From the NCBI GenBank assembly GCA_902762505.1, contig CACWOQ010000030.1, positions 1 to 51,907 on the forward strand: 51,907 nt of DNA, given 5' to 3'. A program made the position numbers and the translations under genes. The notes below the pieces were generated by a model, which saw nothing but the letters and a program-made list of their open reading frames with translations, had not been told where the DNA came from and did no database searches. Origin of the DNA: an uncultured Ruminococcus sp. GTDB taxonomy: Bacteria > Bacillota > Clostridia > Oscillospirales > CAG-272. Below, piece after piece: positions 26,009-32,894 of the stretch; the first letter of the stretch is position 1; the number at the start of each line of letters is the position of its first letter.

Positions 26009-27470
26009 AATTCTTAGGTGTGAATCTGGGAGCTCCGAACAACGTGATTACGAAATTGTTGCTCTGAAGCTTCTCGTAGTTGATGACGGCGCTCTTCTGC
26101 AGAGACGTCATGCTGTTGTATTTTTCTATGAGATCCTTTATCTGATCCCTGCTGTCGAGGGTTATCGTGTTAAGATCCAGCGCGTCTATCGCCGTGATCA
26201 GCTCGTCTACCGCCTCACGCGGGTAGAAGGTCACGCGGAAGGTCTGTGACACGGTGGAATACGTTACGGTAACGTTCTGCTCGCCGACGTAGGTGTTGTC
26301 GTAACCGGAGAGCATGTTTTTCGTTATCGGTACCTCTTCCTCGGTCAGGTCGTCGTACTTGATGAGAAGCACGCCGCCGGTGGTGTCTATCTCGTCGCCT
26401 ATGAGATAATCGGTCTTGCCGATCGGAGAGGCTATGTCAAACGAGATGACGTTCTTCGAGCTGACCTTGATTATAACGGACGTGGTCCTTTCCTTGTATC
26501 TGATAAGTAATCTCTGTTCGCCTATCGCGGAAGGATCGAAGCCCGTTATCTCGATATCCTTGTCGTCCATCGCAAGCTCGCTGTACGTGCCGTCGCTGTA
26601 CGTTACGAGCAGCACCCAGGCGGAGTAGTCCGGCGTGACGCCGAGCGGGTACTCCGTCTTGTACGTACCCTGCTTCACGGATACGGACGAAATGGATTTG
26701 CTTATCGTGAACGTCTCCGTTATGCGTTCGCCTCCGACGGTGACGGTCACGCTGTAGGTGCCGTTCTTGTCCGCGGTGTAGGGGCTCGTTACGGAGACTG
26801 CGCCTCTGCCCTCGTATACGAGGCTGGCGCTTGAAACGTCGAAAGTGACGACGACGTTTTCCTTATATGTTCCGTTGTTTTTGTCAGAGCCGTTGAGAAG
26901 GATGCCGGGTCTTGCGCCCCAGGCGGTGACTGTCGCCGTCACGGGAGGCTTGCACTCGATGAGCTTGTACGTCGATTCGGTCTTGCCGTTGTAGAGTGTG
27001 CATTCCTCAACGACGAAACCCGCCGTCGTCTTCTCGTTGACCGTGCTCTTTACCTTGAGTTGGAAGCTGTATATCTCCTTCGCCGTAGTCGGCAGGGTGA
27101 GCTTTCTCGTGTTCGAATAGACGTATGCGAAGCTTACCTTGTCGATCCCGTCGTACGCGACGCTCGTAAGGTCGTCGTTGTTTATTTTGAGCAGAGACTT
27201 TTCAGATCCCGGCACGTAATCGAAGCACTCTGTGTCGAAGCTGACGGACAGATGCATCGCCGAGATCCTGGGCGACATCGTTCTGTAGTTGTCGAGCTGA
27301 ACGGTGACCGTTATCGTCTCGTCCTTCGTCGGGTTCGCGTTCGATACGTTTACGCTGATCTGCGCCATGTCCTGATCGGTCACGGCGAAGGTAACTGCCG
27401 AAAGACAAGACAAAGACAACAGTACCGTTATTATCAGTGCGATCATCTTAAGTCCCGATTTTTTGATCAT
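26007..27470 (-). CDS. Cohesin-like scaffold protein with Big_3 Ig domains
   Basis: The 487-residue reading has a Sec signal peptide (about 1-29), then a cohesin-like beta-sandwich (about 35-185): QISVNVSNANPTKDETITVTV, ISAMHLSVSFDTECFDYVPG, TAKEIYSFQLKVK, AGFVVEECTLYNG. This is followed by a PKD/Ig-like stretch and two group 3 bacterial Ig-like domains (YPLGVTPDYSAWVLLVTYSDGTY and YLIGDEIDTTGGVLLIKYDDL), ending with a helical segment before APRFTPKN and TAA. The membrane anchor lies in the next frame (25796-26008). Next to a dockerin gene, it suggests a minimal cohesin-dockerin surface assembly. The cohesin assignment rests on pattern, not alignment. Confidence 0.72.
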   Translation of the reverse strand: MIKKSGLKMIALIITVLLSLSCLSAVTFAVTDQDMAQISVNVSNANPTKDETITVTVQLDNYRTMSPRISAMHLSVSFDTECFDYVPGSEKSLLKINNDDLTSVAYDGIDKVSFAYVYSNTRKLTLPTTAKEIYSFQLKVKSTVNEKTTAGFVVEECTLYNGKTESTYKLIECKPPVTATVTAWGARPGILLNGSDKNNGTYKENVVVTFDVSSASLVYEGRGAVSVTSPYTADKNGTYSVTVTVGGERITETFTISKSISSVSVKQGTYKTEYPLGVTPDYSAWVLLVTYSDGTYSELAMDDKDIEITGFDPSAIGEQRLLIRYKERTTSVIIKVSSKNVISFDIASPIGKTDYLIGDEIDTTGGVLLIKYDDLTEEEVPITKNMLSGYDNTYVGEQNVTVTYSTVSQTFRVTFYPREAVDELITAIDALDLNTITLDSRDQIKDLIEKYNSMTSLQKSAVINYEKLQSNNFVITLFGAPRFTPKN

Positions 27471-27507
27471 TTTTCATAATACCTTTCTGTCAATAGGGTT
27501 CACTGTA

Positions 27508-27535
27508 ATTATAGCGGTAAAATATGAAACTGCAA
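27508..27535 (-). promoter_or_regulatory. Promoter of cohesin-dockerin operon
   Basis: On the minus strand TTGCAG (27535-27530), a 16-nt spacer and TATAAT (27513-27508), 38 nt before ATG 27470. Confidence 0.65.
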
Positions 27536-27568
27536 TATTCTTTTTTTAAATTTATTTACGAGATGCCC

Positions 27569-27597
27569 TTGAAAAAAAGGGGAATATGTGCTATACT
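27569..27597 (+). promoter_or_regulatory. Promoter of DivIVA-like gene
   Basis: TTGAAA (27569-27574), a 17-nt spacer and TATACT (27592-27597) with the extended TG at 27589-27590. Confidence 0.75.
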
Positions 27598-27649
27598 GTG
27601 GAAAAAAGAAAAAAATGTTTTAATTTTATGAAAGGTCCGGGTGAAAACC

Positions 27650-28381
27650 ATGGCAGATAACGGAGTACTTTTCCGCACGGCGGTCGGCGGCTTCAACAAA
27701 GCGGACGTCACGGCTTTTCTCGACAAGCAGAACGCGGATTTCAGGCAGCTTCAGGAAAAACAGAAGGCGGCGATCGAAGAAAAGGACGCGCGGATAGCGG
27801 AGCTTGAGAAACGGTGCAGAGAGCTTGAGGAAAGCGTAAACGGTCATGACGGGACCGTCAGCGAGCTGAACGGACAGATCGCAGAGCTGAAAAACCGGCT
27901 TGAAGATGCGGAGCGAAGGCTAAAGGAAAAAGACGGAGAAATAGAAAAGCTCAGACAGAACGGCGACGGCGGAGAAGACGAAAAGGAGCGCAAGGCGGAA
28001 CTTTACGACGATATGTCGTCCCAGCTCGGAGATATCCTGATCACAGCCAATAAAAACGCGGAGACCATAATCAGCCAGGCAAACGAAAAAGCGGCTCTGA
28101 TAGGTCAGAGAGCCGCGGAGTCGGCGCGCGAGCTGAAAACCGCGTTTTCCGAGAAGATGACTGAGATCTCGGCGCGCGTCAGAACAAACGCGAAAACCGC
28201 GACCGACGATTTCAGAAGCGAGGTCAGATCAGAGCTTGAAACGGTAAAAGACCTTATCGCCGACGCCGTGAGAAGCCTTGACGAAAAAGCGGAAAAGCTT
28301 GAAAAACGTCTGAACGAGCAGACGTCCGAAACCGAAAACGAGATCAACTCCGAGGCGGAAACGCTGAAAAACACAAAATGA
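27650..28381 (+). CDS. DivIVA-like coiled-coil protein
   Basis: The start is ATG 27650 (GGTGA 6 nt upstream); a GTG at 27641 is possible. The 243-residue protein has the DivIVA-type head FRTAVGGFNKADVTAFLDKQN (membrane-binding, GYNxxDV-like), a long coiled coil (about residues 25-105, heptad-rich with Glu/Lys/Leu) and a second helical stretch with TANKNAETIISQANEKAALIGQRAAESA as in the DivIVA/GpsB group. The last third is a charged helix. It probably acts at the cell pole or septum. It is a single-gene unit with its own promoter and terminator. Confidence 0.82.
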   Translation: MADNGVLFRTAVGGFNKADVTAFLDKQNADFRQLQEKQKAAIEEKDARIAELEKRCRELEESVNGHDGTVSELNGQIAELKNRLEDAERRLKEKDGEIEKLRQNGDGGEDEKERKAELYDDMSSQLGDILITANKNAETIISQANEKAALIGQRAAESARELKTAFSEKMTEISARVRTNAKTATDDFRSEVRSELETVKDLIADAVRSLDEKAEKLEKRLNEQTSETENEINSEAETLKNTK

Positions 28382-28391
28382 ACCGGAAATG

Positions 28392-28432
28392 AAAATGCGG
28401 TCAGGCGCTTTGCGCGCCAGCCGCATTTTTTT
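28392..28432. terminator. Bidirectional terminator, DivIVA-like gene and lipase gene
   Basis: AAAATGCGG and CCGCATTTTTTT flank an inner stem GGCGC-GCGCC with small mismatches. The U tract lies on the + strand (28426-28432), and a shorter one on the - strand. The lipase stop codon is inside it. Confidence 0.85.
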
Positions 28433-29786
28433 ACAGTCCTTTTTCTTTCAGCGAGGATACGAGACGGACGTAATATTCGCGGACGTCGAAATCCGGAATG
28501 TTCTCACGCGTCATATCCGTCATATCCATGTGCGAGATCCCGCGGGAATGCTTCGGGGTTATATATTCGTAGTTTTCGCCGAAACGGAACGAATCGAATG
28601 AAACGAGCCCGTCGTTTTTTCCGCTGAACCTGCGGACGAGGTGATACGTGAGACTGACGGGAAAGGTGCCGGCGAGCGCCCCCTTCTGCTCGGAGCCTAT
28701 GCTCAGGACAAGGATCCCGTCGGGGACGGGGTGCGCGCGGTCGAACACGGAGCAGGAAGACGCCGTAAGATCCCTGACCGCCGCCATGAAATCCGGGTCT
28801 TTGTCACCGAGTTTTCGCGCGGCTTTGTTGTAAGTACGCTCTATCCTGAGCTTTACCTTTTCGGGTATCTTTTCAAGCAGAACGTCGGCGAAGGCGCAGC
28901 CTCTGTGAGGTGTGCTCACCGTCGTGAGCGAGGCGACGTACGGCGCGGCGCCGTTGTCTATCGCGTATCTCATATCGAGTCCGCCCTTGGAATGGGCTAT
29001 CACGTTCACCTTGCCGCAGCCGGTGTCCCGGACTATCTGTTTTATCCTTTCCGTAAGCTCCGCGGCGCTGTCGGCTACGGCGCGCGCGGACGAGTGGTCG
29101 CCCGTGTACACCTGCGCTCCGTTCGCGGTCAGCGCGTCCGGGATCCTGCCCCAGTAGGACAGATACTTGAAATCACGGAAGAATACTCCGTGTACGAGGA
29201 GCACGGGGTATCTCGTCGCGCATACGCGGAGCCCGGCGCGGGAACGGTCGAGAATGTACCTTTCCGTTTCGGCGCGCACCTCCCCGGACGAGCGGCGGAT
29301 GATTATATAGAGCATTATGATATTCAGAGGCGGGATCAGAAAGAAGACGATCCCGAGAACTCTGTACTTTACGCCGAGCTGCACGGAGGTCAGATACACC
29401 GAGACGGCTCCGTTCCAGAACAGCATCGCCGAAAGCGAAACAAACACGGCGCAGCTCACGATGAACGTGACGTATCCGTCCGGCAGGAGCCTGAAGCCGA
29501 GCCAGACGTGGAAGCCCGCCGACAGAGCCGCGCTTACGAAGAACGCGGTCAGAGCCGAAACGCCGTGGCGGCAGATCTTGAGGCTCACCGTCGGTATCCC
29601 GCCGTACGTTCCGACGCCTGACGCGACGTTCACGAGCATCGCGAGCAGGACGGGCGGGATTATAAGGTAGTAGTTTTCATCCATGAAGTACACGGAACAG
29701 CACAGCGCCGTGTACAAAAGTCCCCATAAAACGTCCGTCAGCGCGGGGATGGCCGTCAGCACGGCGGGCTTCTTTTCACGGCTCAT
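28431..29786 (-). CDS. Membrane-bound lipase/esterase (alpha/beta hydrolase)
   Basis: With ATG 29786 the protein has 451 residues. Four or five membrane helices occupy the first 160 residues (LWGLLYTALCC, YLIIPPVLLAMLV, ALTAFFVSAALSA, VTFIVSCAVFVS, VLGIVFFLIPPLNIIML). Then an alpha/beta hydrolase domain: YPVLLVHGVFF (oxyanion strand), VNVIAHSKGGLDMRYAI with the nucleophile in GHSxG-like AHSKGG, STPHRG and a C-terminal HSRGISHMDM with a candidate catalytic His. It resembles triacylglycerol lipases of the LipA/phospholipase type acting on a membrane or lipid substrate. The start is chosen because the 23-codon ORF upstream ends in ATGA across it. Confidence 0.82.
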   Translation of the reverse strand: MSREKKPAVLTAIPALTDVLWGLLYTALCCSVYFMDENYYLIIPPVLLAMLVNVASGVGTYGGIPTVSLKICRHGVSALTAFFVSAALSAGFHVWLGFRLLPDGYVTFIVSCAVFVSLSAMLFWNGAVSVYLTSVQLGVKYRVLGIVFFLIPPLNIIMLYIIIRRSSGEVRAETERYILDRSRAGLRVCATRYPVLLVHGVFFRDFKYLSYWGRIPDALTANGAQVYTGDHSSARAVADSAAELTERIKQIVRDTGCGKVNVIAHSKGGLDMRYAIDNGAAPYVASLTTVSTPHRGCAFADVLLEKIPEKVKLRIERTYNKAARKLGDKDPDFMAAVRDLTASSCSVFDRAHPVPDGILVLSIGSEQKGALAGTFPVSLTYHLVRRFSGKNDGLVSFDSFRFGENYEYITPKHSRGISHMDMTDMTRENIPDFDVREYYVRLVSSLKEKGL

Positions 29787-29854
29787 ACGGACGCACCCCG
29801 CGGATGAGAGTCCGGGAGCCGGTATCTGCAACGCTTTGATGTGTGTTTTTCCAT
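29783..29854 (-). CDS. 23-codon coupled upstream ORF
   Basis: ATG 29854 has a near-perfect GAGGAGG 6 nt upstream. The product is MEKHTSKRCRYRLPDSHPRG plus ASV, basic and without membrane segment. Its TGA overlaps the lipase ATG (ATGA), while the lipase itself has only a weak GGGGTG. The small ORF therefore probably delivers ribosomes to the lipase gene. Whether the peptide has its own role is unknown. Confidence 0.65.
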   Translation of the reverse strand: MEKHTSKRCRYRLPDSHPRGASV

Positions 29855-29882
29855 GCTGTTCCTCCTCTGCGCCTTTTTTCTT

Positions 29883-29911
29883 ATTTTACAGTCGCCCGGC
29901 GGCGTAATCAA
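29883..29911 (-). promoter_or_regulatory. Promoter of uORF-lipase unit
   Basis: On the minus strand TTGATT (29911-29906), a 17-nt spacer and TAAAAT (29888-29883), 29 nt before ATG 29854. It lies back to back with the promoter at 29950. Confidence 0.65.
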
Positions 29912-29949
29912 TCCGTAATTGTTAATTTTCATTTTATGCCCCGTCCCAC

Positions 29950-29978
29950 TTGACAATAAAGCGGCGGTTTGGTAAAAT
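29950..29978 (+). promoter_or_regulatory. Promoter of HAD-G1PDH operon
   Basis: TTGACA (29950-29955), a 17-nt spacer and TAAAAT (29973-29978). GGAGGG lies 7 nt before ATG 30003. Confidence 0.8.
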
Positions 29979-30002
29979 ACGATACGGTAACGGAGGGATG
30001 AT

Positions 30003-30665
30003 ATGATAAAACTTGCTGTATTCGATCTTGACGGCACCCTGCTCGACACGGTGCCCGATCTTACGTCGGCGATGAACGACGCGATGAGGCGTATGGGCGC
30101 CGCGCCGATAACGGTGGCTCAAGCTCGCGAATATATAGGAAACGGAATAAAAAAGTTCGCCAACCGCGCGCTTTGCGGCAGATACGACTGCCCGGATATG
30201 CCGGAGGAGTCGGAGCGCGCGGTAAAGTATTTCAAGGAGTATTACGCCGCCCATCTGACCGACAGCACGCGTCCGTACGACGGGATATATGAAATGCTTT
30301 CCGCTCTGCGCGGACGCGGCGTCAGGCTTGCCGTCATGTCGAACAAATACGACTCGGCGACGAAATACATAATCAACAGCTTTTTCCCGGGCGTTTTCGA
30401 CCCGGTATACGGAGAATGCGACGTCTGCAAACGAAAACCGGATCCGTCGGGATATCTCATGATTTGCGGCGTGTGCGGCGTGACGCCGTCGTGCTCCGTT
30501 ATGATAGGCGATTCGGTGACGGATCTGCAGGTGGCGCTAAACGCGGGCGCGCACCCGATAGCCGTCGAATGGGGATACAGATCGAGACAGACGCTGGAGG
30601 CGGCGGGAGCGCGCGTGTTCGCGTCCGATCCGGACGAGCTTTTGCGTCTCATACTTTCGCTGTGA
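30003..30665 (+). CDS. HAD-family phosphatase (phosphoglycolate phosphatase-like)
   Basis: This 220-residue HAD hydrolase shows motif I VFDLDGTLLDT with the nucleophile Asp, motif II VMSNK (Ser/Asn in place of Thr), the Lys of motif III in CKRKPDPSGY and motif IV MIGDSVTDLQVALNAGA. The helical C1 cap (about 18-85) is that of the Gph/pyrophosphatase subgroup. The substrate is a small phosphate ester. It begins an operon in which the third gene makes or uses glycerol-1-phosphate, which may be relevant, but phosphoglycolate is the default call. Its stop overlaps a GTG start (GTGA). Confidence 0.88.
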   Translation: MIKLAVFDLDGTLLDTVPDLTSAMNDAMRRMGAAPITVAQAREYIGNGIKKFANRALCGRYDCPDMPEESERAVKYFKEYYAAHLTDSTRPYDGIYEMLSALRGRGVRLAVMSNKYDSATKYIINSFFPGVFDPVYGECDVCKRKPDPSGYLMICGVCGVTPSCSVMIGDSVTDLQVALNAGAHPIAVEWGYRSRQTLEAAGARVFASDPDELLRLILSL

Positions 30666-31558
30666 ACGCGGCGGACGCGGCGGTATGCCGCAGGAATCTC
30701 GAGCGCGTCACAGCCGAGCTGCTTGACGCCGCGGAAAAACGCGCCGCCCATATTGCGGAGCTTGTAAAAGCCTGTTTGCCCGACGGCAGGATGACGGCGG
30801 AGGACGCCGCCTCCGCGTACGGCGCCGCGGTCTCCATGCTCGGCTACGGCGAAAGGGACGGCTGCCGGGCGAGGCGGACTCTTGACTGTATCACGTCGTC
30901 CGTGTCCGTCGCCGACAGGGCGGCGGTCGCCTCTGCCGTGCGTTCGTATCTTGAAAACGACGGGTTGGATCAGTATCTGAACCCGGTCCGTTCGGCGTGT
31001 GAAAGACCGGGCAGGATCTCTTATTTCAAGGGCCCCGGCGCCGACAGGGCTTTCGATATATTCGCCGCCTCGATAAGCGACCCGTCCGTATCGTACGCGC
31101 GGGATTTCGCCGCCGCCTGCGAAAACGTGTATTACGGCAGATCGCAGTTCTGCATCCTGCCGGTCTCGAATTCAACGGACGGGCGGCTTGCCGGATTTTA
31201 CGCGCTTGCGGAAAAATACGAGCTTTTCGGAGTGATGCGATGCGCCGTACCGCACGGGGACGGGCAGAGCAGATACGTGCTTTTCGCCGCCGACGCCTCG
31301 TGCGCGAAAAAGACGGGTCTTCTGTCGCTTGAAATGAAAATACCGCACGGGACCGAGCGTCTTACGGGGCTGCTGAACGCCGCTTCATGCCTCGGCGTAA
31401 GCTGCGACGGCGTCGACAGTCTGCCTACGGAGTTCGGGACGTCGTATCTGCTGACGTTTTCGGCAGACGGTCAGGCTCTGTGCGATCTGCTTTTTTACGC
31501 CGTATGCGAAGGCTGTGATTTTGAGATAACGGGGGTATACGGAATTGAGGATATGTGA
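30662..31558 (+). CDS. Prephenate-dehydratase-like/ACT-like protein of unknown role
   Basis: GTG 30662 overlaps the preceding TGA, giving 298 residues; longer readings run into the phosphatase gene. After a helical N-terminal region (about 1-110) comes a segment patterned like prephenate dehydratase: ISYFKGPGADRAFDIFA (compare YLGPEGSF), ENVYYGRSQFCILPVSNSTDGRLAGF (compare VVPIENSxxGSV) and SRYVLFAADAS at the place of the catalytic TRF motif. The last 80 residues look like an ACT domain (TGLLSLEMKIPHGTERLTGLL..DGVDSLPTEFGTSYLLTFSADG). Key PDT residues are altered, and a true PheA is encoded at 42500. It may be a binding or regulatory paralog. The assignment is by eye. Confidence 0.6.
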   Translation: MNAADAAVCRRNLERVTAELLDAAEKRAAHIAELVKACLPDGRMTAEDAASAYGAAVSMLGYGERDGCRARRTLDCITSSVSVADRAAVASAVRSYLENDGLDQYLNPVRSACERPGRISYFKGPGADRAFDIFAASISDPSVSYARDFAAACENVYYGRSQFCILPVSNSTDGRLAGFYALAEKYELFGVMRCAVPHGDGQSRYVLFAADASCAKKTGLLSLEMKIPHGTERLTGLLNAASCLGVSCDGVDSLPTEFGTSYLLTFSADGQALCDLLFYAVCEGCDFEITGVYGIEDM

Positions 31559-32885
31559 ATACGCGCCGGGCGAGCTGACGGGCAGGACGTTCGAATGCGC
31601 CTGCGGAAAGGTACACGGCTCGACCGTAAGACGCATAACCGTCGGGCGCGGCGCGATAGAGGCGGTGCCGGAAACCGTAAAAGCGCTCGGGGGCAAACGC
31701 GTTTTTCTCGTCGCGGACGAAAATACCTTTGAGGCAGCCGGACGGCGTGTGTGCGCCGAACTTTCGTCTCACGGTGTCGAATGCGCGACGCACCTTCTCG
31801 GAACGGAGCCGGGCTTTGAAAGACCGGAGCCGACGGAGCGCACGCTCGGAAATCTGATAATGAGCTTCCCGCGCGGATACGACTGTATCGTCGGTGTCGG
31901 CGGCGGAGTGGTGAACGATCTGTGCAAGCTCTCGGCGACGCCCGGAAATCTCCCGTACGTTTACGTTCCGAGCTGTCCTTCGATGGACGGGTATACGTCA
32001 GATTCCGCGTCCGTCATATACGGCGGCGTGAAATCCTCGGTAGCCTGCAAATGCCCGGACGCCGTTCTTGCTGATACGGAGATCATATCGAAGGCGCCGG
32101 CGAAGCTCCTGCTCGCCGGTATCGGCGATATGGTCGCAAAATACGTCTCGATCTGCGAATGGCGGATCAGCGCGCTCATAAACGGCGAGTATTACTGCGA
32201 AGAGGTCGCCGAGATCATGCGCCGCTGCCGTAAGGCGGCTTTTGACAACGCCGCGGCCGCCGCCGGGGGCGATCCTGACGCCGTCGCCGCCGTGATAAAC
32301 GGACTTTGCCTTGTCGGCATGGCGATGACTTACGCCGGCTGTTCGCGCCCGGCGTCCGGAGTCGAGCATTACTACTCACATCTGTGGGATATGAGATGCC
32401 TTGAAGAGCACAGGCAGTGCGAGCTTCACGGTATCCAGGTCGGGGTCGGCACGCTTCTGAGTCTGAAAAAATACGAAAATCTGAAAAGAATAAAACCGGA
32501 CAGGGAAAAAGCCCTCCGGGCGATACGTTCGTTCGACCTTGAAAAATGGGAATCCGGCGTAAGAGAATATTTCGGTGCCTCCGCGGACAGGATAACAGAG
32601 ATCGAGAACAGAGAGGGGAAATACGATCCGGATAAATGCGCAAAAAGACTTGACGTGATACTCGACCGGTGGGACGGTATTATGCGGATAATCGACGAAG
32701 AGCTGATCCCGTCGGAGAAGCTTGAGGAGCTTTTCGTGAAAATTGGACATCCGACCGAGCCGGAGCAGTTCGGAGAAAGCGAAAAAAGCGCGGAAGAGGC
32801 GTTCCGGCACACGTGCGATATAAGAGACAAATACATACTGACAAGGCTTTTGCACGATATCGGCGTCTCACCGGATGAAATATAG
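31545..32885 (+). CDS. sn-Glycerol-1-phosphate dehydrogenase (AraM/EgsA-like)
   Basis: The 446-residue protein belongs to the iron-alcohol-dehydrogenase/dehydroquinate-synthase fold. GVGGGVVNDLCKLSA is the NAD-binding loop; PSCPSMDGYTSDSASV, IGDMVAKYVSICEW, GVEHYYSHLWDM and HGIQVGVGT supply the metal ligands Asp, His and His typical of G1P dehydrogenases. Such enzymes reduce dihydroxyacetone phosphate to sn-glycerol-1-phosphate; in Bacillus AraM feeds heptaprenylglyceryl phosphate synthesis. The start TTG 31545 overlaps the upstream gene by 14 nt; no ATG is available near. The N-terminus with CACGKVHG is longer than usual. Confidence 0.82.
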   Translation: MRICEYAPGELTGRTFECACGKVHGSTVRRITVGRGAIEAVPETVKALGGKRVFLVADENTFEAAGRRVCAELSSHGVECATHLLGTEPGFERPEPTERTLGNLIMSFPRGYDCIVGVGGGVVNDLCKLSATPGNLPYVYVPSCPSMDGYTSDSASVIYGGVKSSVACKCPDAVLADTEIISKAPAKLLLAGIGDMVAKYVSICEWRISALINGEYYCEEVAEIMRRCRKAAFDNAAAAAGGDPDAVAAVINGLCLVGMAMTYAGCSRPASGVEHYYSHLWDMRCLEEHRQCELHGIQVGVGTLLSLKKYENLKRIKPDREKALRAIRSFDLEKWESGVREYFGASADRITEIENREGKYDPDKCAKRLDVILDRWDGIMRIIDEELIPSEKLEELFVKIGHPTEPEQFGESEKSAEEAFRHTCDIRDKYILTRLLHDIGVSPDEI

Positions 32886-32894
32886 GAGAGGATC

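Noticed and set aside
25193..26017. + strand ORF with a long Ser-Val repeat
   Set aside because: It is the antisense reading of the Thr-Glu tract and the acidic anchor tail.
30416..30661. 82-codon N-terminal extension of the PDT-like gene
   Set aside because: It overlaps the HAD phosphatase in another frame; GTG 30662 at the GTGA junction is the natural start.
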